16,821 nt of DNA from Spirochaeta sp. (GTDB taxonomy: Bacteria; Spirochaetota; Spirochaetia; DSM-27196; Alkalispirochaetaceae): the NCBI GenBank assembly GCA_007117185.1, contig SKHA01000165.1, positions 1 to 16,821 of the forward strand. Reading direction: 5' to 3'. Below are positions 14,841 through 16,821 of the stretch, one piece after another (positions within the stretch are counted from its first letter, which is position 1; each line of letters begins with the position of its first letter). Both the position numbers and the translations under genes were made by a program. The notes below the pieces were generated by a model. The model saw only the letters and a program-made list of their open reading frames with translations, ran no database searches and was not told the DNA's origin.

Positions 14841-15827
14841 TCAGGACCCGTTAGCCGGTTTCGGTTTGGACTTGACAGGGACCATTTCCAGGATCCTGTC
14901 CTCGATCTCCCGCAGCTGCGAGGCGATCCGCGCGTCGATCTCGCCGAAGTCCGTCTCGATGATACAGCCGCCGGGGTCTACGGTGGTGTCTTCGGCGATG
15001 GTGATGTTCTTCACCCGCTCGGCCATCCGCAGGATATCGTCACGATGCTTGGTGGCGATGGGCAGATCCGCCAGATTGACCCGGACAACCACGTCGGTCT
15101 TCTGTTGCAACCGTTGCAGCGATTGGGTGATGTTGTTGATCACCACGTTCTTCTGGTTCTCGCTGATCACCTTGATCACCTTCTTGGCGATAGTGAGGAC
15201 CAGGTTGACGATCTGCTGTTCGCTCTCCTGGATGATCTCGTTCCGCCGTTCTATCGCCTTGGCCAGGACCACGTGAAAGCGTTCGATCACCCGCTGCACC
15301 TCGGATTTTCCCTCCTCGATGCCCGTCTCCCGGCCCTCTTTCATACCTACCTGGAACGCGTCCTCCCGGATCGTTTTGGCTTCCGCCAGCGCTTCGGCGT
15401 TGATCCGCTGCGCTTCCTGCTCCGCTTCAGCACGGATCTGCTCGGCGTCGGCCTGTGCGGTCTCGCGATCCCGGGTGGCCCCTTCGGTCTTCTCACGGAT
15501 CTGCCGAAACGCCTCTTCCTCCGCCTCCTGGATGATGCGTTGCGCTTCCTCCCGGGCCTCGTTGATCATCTCCTCCCGCTGGAGGTCCCACTGGGCTTTA
15601 AACTCCTCGGCCTCACGATGCAGACTGTCAACTGAGGGCCCGTCGTAGCCCTCGGCGGCAACGGGTGCTCCGTCCAGGGGTTCGGCCTCACCGATCTCGT
15701 CGAGGTCATCCAGCGTCTCCACGGCGATGGGCACCCCGCGACGATGCTGCGAAATCTGCGGTGGTTTGAGAAACACCTTGTGCTGCTTCATCTGCACTTC
15801 TGCAGCGCGAAACACGTTCTTTGCCAT
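14841..15827 (-). CDS. fliH: FliH, export ATPase regulator
   Basis: FliH is a dimeric peripheral-stalk-like protein that binds FliI and ties the ATPase to the C-ring. At 328 residues it is longer than the 235 of E. coli; from memory, spirochaete FliH proteins are about 300. Residues about 70-200 form a long coiled coil rich in Glu, Ala, Arg and Gln. It contains the family's glycine ladder GMKEGRETGIEEG (Gly161, 165, 169 and 173 spaced by four). The C-terminal domain has VDPGGCIIETDFGEIDARI (about 283-301), conserved in FliH and in the V/F-ATPase peripheral-stalk subunits. The start has AGGGAT upstream, nine bases after fliG. The N-terminal KVFLKPPQI segment is probably the C-ring contact. Confidence 0.96.
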   Translation of the reverse strand: MAKNVFRAAEVQMKQHKVFLKPPQISQHRRGVPIAVETLDDLDEIGEAEPLDGAPVAAEGYDGPSVDSLHREAEEFKAQWDLQREEMINEAREEAQRIIQEAEEEAFRQIREKTEGATRDRETAQADAEQIRAEAEQEAQRINAEALAEAKTIREDAFQVGMKEGRETGIEEGKSEVQRVIERFHVVLAKAIERRNEIIQESEQQIVNLVLTIAKKVIKVISENQKNVVINNITQSLQRLQQKTDVVVRVNLADLPIATKHRDDILRMAERVKNITIAEDTTVDPGGCIIETDFGEIDARIASQLREIEDRILEMVPVKSKPKPANGS

Positions 15828-15836
15828 ACGCTATCC

Positions 15837-16821
15837 CTATACCACCAGCTCGTCCTCACCAGCCCGGGCAACGACGATTTCGCCCTGTTCCTCGAGCTTG
15901 CGGATGATGGAGACGATCTTCTGCTGACTTTCCTCGACGTCCTTCATGCGGATAGGACCCATATATTCCATGTCGTCCTTCAGCAGCGCCGCGGCGCGCT
16001 TGGACATGTTGCGATAAATCTTGTCCTGCACCTCCGAATCCACCGCCTTGAGCGCTTTGCCCAACTCCGCAGTGTCCACCTCGCGAAGCACCTTCTGGAT
16101 CGCCCGATCGTCCAGCATGACGATGTCCTCGAAGACGAACATGCGCTTCTTGATCTCTTCGGCCAGTTCCGGGTCTTCCTCTTCCAGGCTTTCGATGATC
16201 ACCTTTTCAGTTGAGCGGTCCACCAGGTTGAGGATTTCGACGATGCTCTCAACACCACCGGCGACGGTGTAATCCTCGCTGGAGATGGAGGCCAGTTTCT
16301 TCTCCAGGACCCGTTCAACCTCACGCAGCGTTTCCGGGGAGGTACGGTCCATCGTGGCGATACGCTTGGCCACGTCGGACTGGATCTCGTTGGGCAGACT
16401 TCCCAGGATGACGCTGGCCTTCTGCGGTTCCAGATACGCCAGAATGAGGGCGATCGTCTGGGGGTGCTCCTGCTGAATGAAGTTCAACAGGTGCGTGGGG
16501 TCCGTGCGGCGAATAAAGTCAAAGGGGCGCACCTGCAGGCTGGTGGTGAGCCGGTTGATGATATCCACCGCCTTCTGGGAACCGAGGGATTTTTCCAGAA
16601 GCTCCCGGGCATAGTCGATACCGCCGGAGTTAATGAAGTCCTGGGCCATCATGAGTTCCTGGAACTCGTGAAGCACCGCCTCCTTCTCCTCGCTCCCGAA
16701 GGTATCCATGCGGGCGATCTCAAAGGTCAGAGCTTCTATCTCGTCTTCCCGCAGGTGCTTGAAGATCTCACTGGAAATCTCGCTGCCAAGGGTAACGAGA
16801 AAGATAGCAGCCTTCTGGCGA
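15837..16821 (-). CDS. fliG: FliG, motor switch protein (5' end outside window)
   Basis: FliG is the C-ring protein on which the stator exerts torque. The frame is open to the right edge, showing 327 residues of an expected 335-345, so only about 10-18 N-terminal residues are missing; the internal ATG at 16709 is not the start. Visible upstream of it is RQKAAIFLVTLGSEISSEI, matching the N-terminal domain that binds FliF. The middle domain has EHPQTIALILAYL, and the C-terminal domain has MFVFEDIVMLDDRAIQKVLREVD, which holds the conserved charged torque helix (Asp-Asp-Arg and Arg-Glu-Val-Asp). Spirochaetes often have two FliG proteins; the position before fliH and the N-terminal sequence suggest FliG2, the torque-essential one. 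Confidence 0.97.
   Translation of the reverse strand, partial: RQKAAIFLVTLGSEISSEIFKHLREDEIEALTFEIARMDTFGSEEKEAVLHEFQELMMAQDFINSGGIDYARELLEKSLGSQKAVDIINRLTTSLQVRPFDFIRRTDPTHLLNFIQQEHPQTIALILAYLEPQKASVILGSLPNEIQSDVAKRIATMDRTSPETLREVERVLEKKLASISSEDYTVAGGVESIVEILNLVDRSTEKVIIESLEEEDPELAEEIKKRMFVFEDIVMLDDRAIQKVLREVDTAELGKALKAVDSEVQDKIYRNMSKRAAALLKDDMEYMGPIRMKDVEESQQKIVSIIRKLEEQGEIVVARAGEDELVV

Noticed and set aside
1..16821. Mobile element, CRISPR array, tRNA/rRNA or defence island
   Set aside because: Every stretch is occupied by flagellar genes with gaps of at most 74 bases. No transposase, direct-repeat array or RNA gene signal was seen.

Overview
The window is one uninterrupted stretch of a spirochaete-type flagellar/motility operon. 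All 20 supported genes lie on the minus strand, so transcription runs from the right edge to the left edge. The order is fliG-fliH-fliI-fliJ-flbB-fliK-flgD-flgE-flbD-motA-motB-fliL-fliM-fliY-fliO-fliP-fliQ-fliR-flhB-flhA. From what I know of Treponema and Borrelia, this matches their large motility operon. Three further signs point to Spirochaetota: the collar protein gene flbB, a FliG resembling the operon-encoded FliG2 of treponemes, and a FliY-type switch protein in place of a short FliN. The DNA is GC-rich, which suggests a free-living Spirochaeta-like lineage rather than Treponema or Borrelia. No finer assignment is possible from sequence alone.

Layout, in transcription order. Positions 16821-13060 hold the C-ring protein FliG (5' end off the window) and the cytoplasmic export ATPase set FliH, FliI and FliJ. 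Positions 13079-11039 hold the periplasmic collar protein FlbB and the hook-length ruler FliK. Positions 11023-9166 hold the hook cap FlgD and hook FlgE. Positions 9145-6834 hold FlbD, the stator pair MotA/MotB and FliL. Positions 6759-4609 hold switch proteins FliM and FliY. Positions 4548-1 hold the membrane export gate FliO, FliP, FliQ, FliR, FlhB and the first 297 codons of FlhA, which runs off the left edge.

The genes are tightly packed. Eight of the 19 junctions are overlaps or a 1-3 nt gap, and most others are 7-20 nt. The only larger gaps are fliL-fliM (74 nt, with a stem-loop) and fliY-fliO (60 nt, probably carrying the leader of a CTG-initiated fliO). No stretch over 100 bases lacks a gene. 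I see no internal promoter, terminator, RNA gene, mobile element, CRISPR array or foreign island. The operon promoter must lie to the right of the window.

The window is therefore mostly conventional, and I did not find an undescribed multi-gene system. The most interesting points are: (1) hook protein FlgE has Ser at position 178, where spirochaete FlgE carries the Cys that forms the lysinoalanine cross-link, while Lys165 and Asn179 are kept; (2) a likely CTG start codon for fliO; (3) a long Gly/Met-rich linker in FliY with a DNA tandem repeat; (4) strong hairpins inside fliO and between fliL and fliM.
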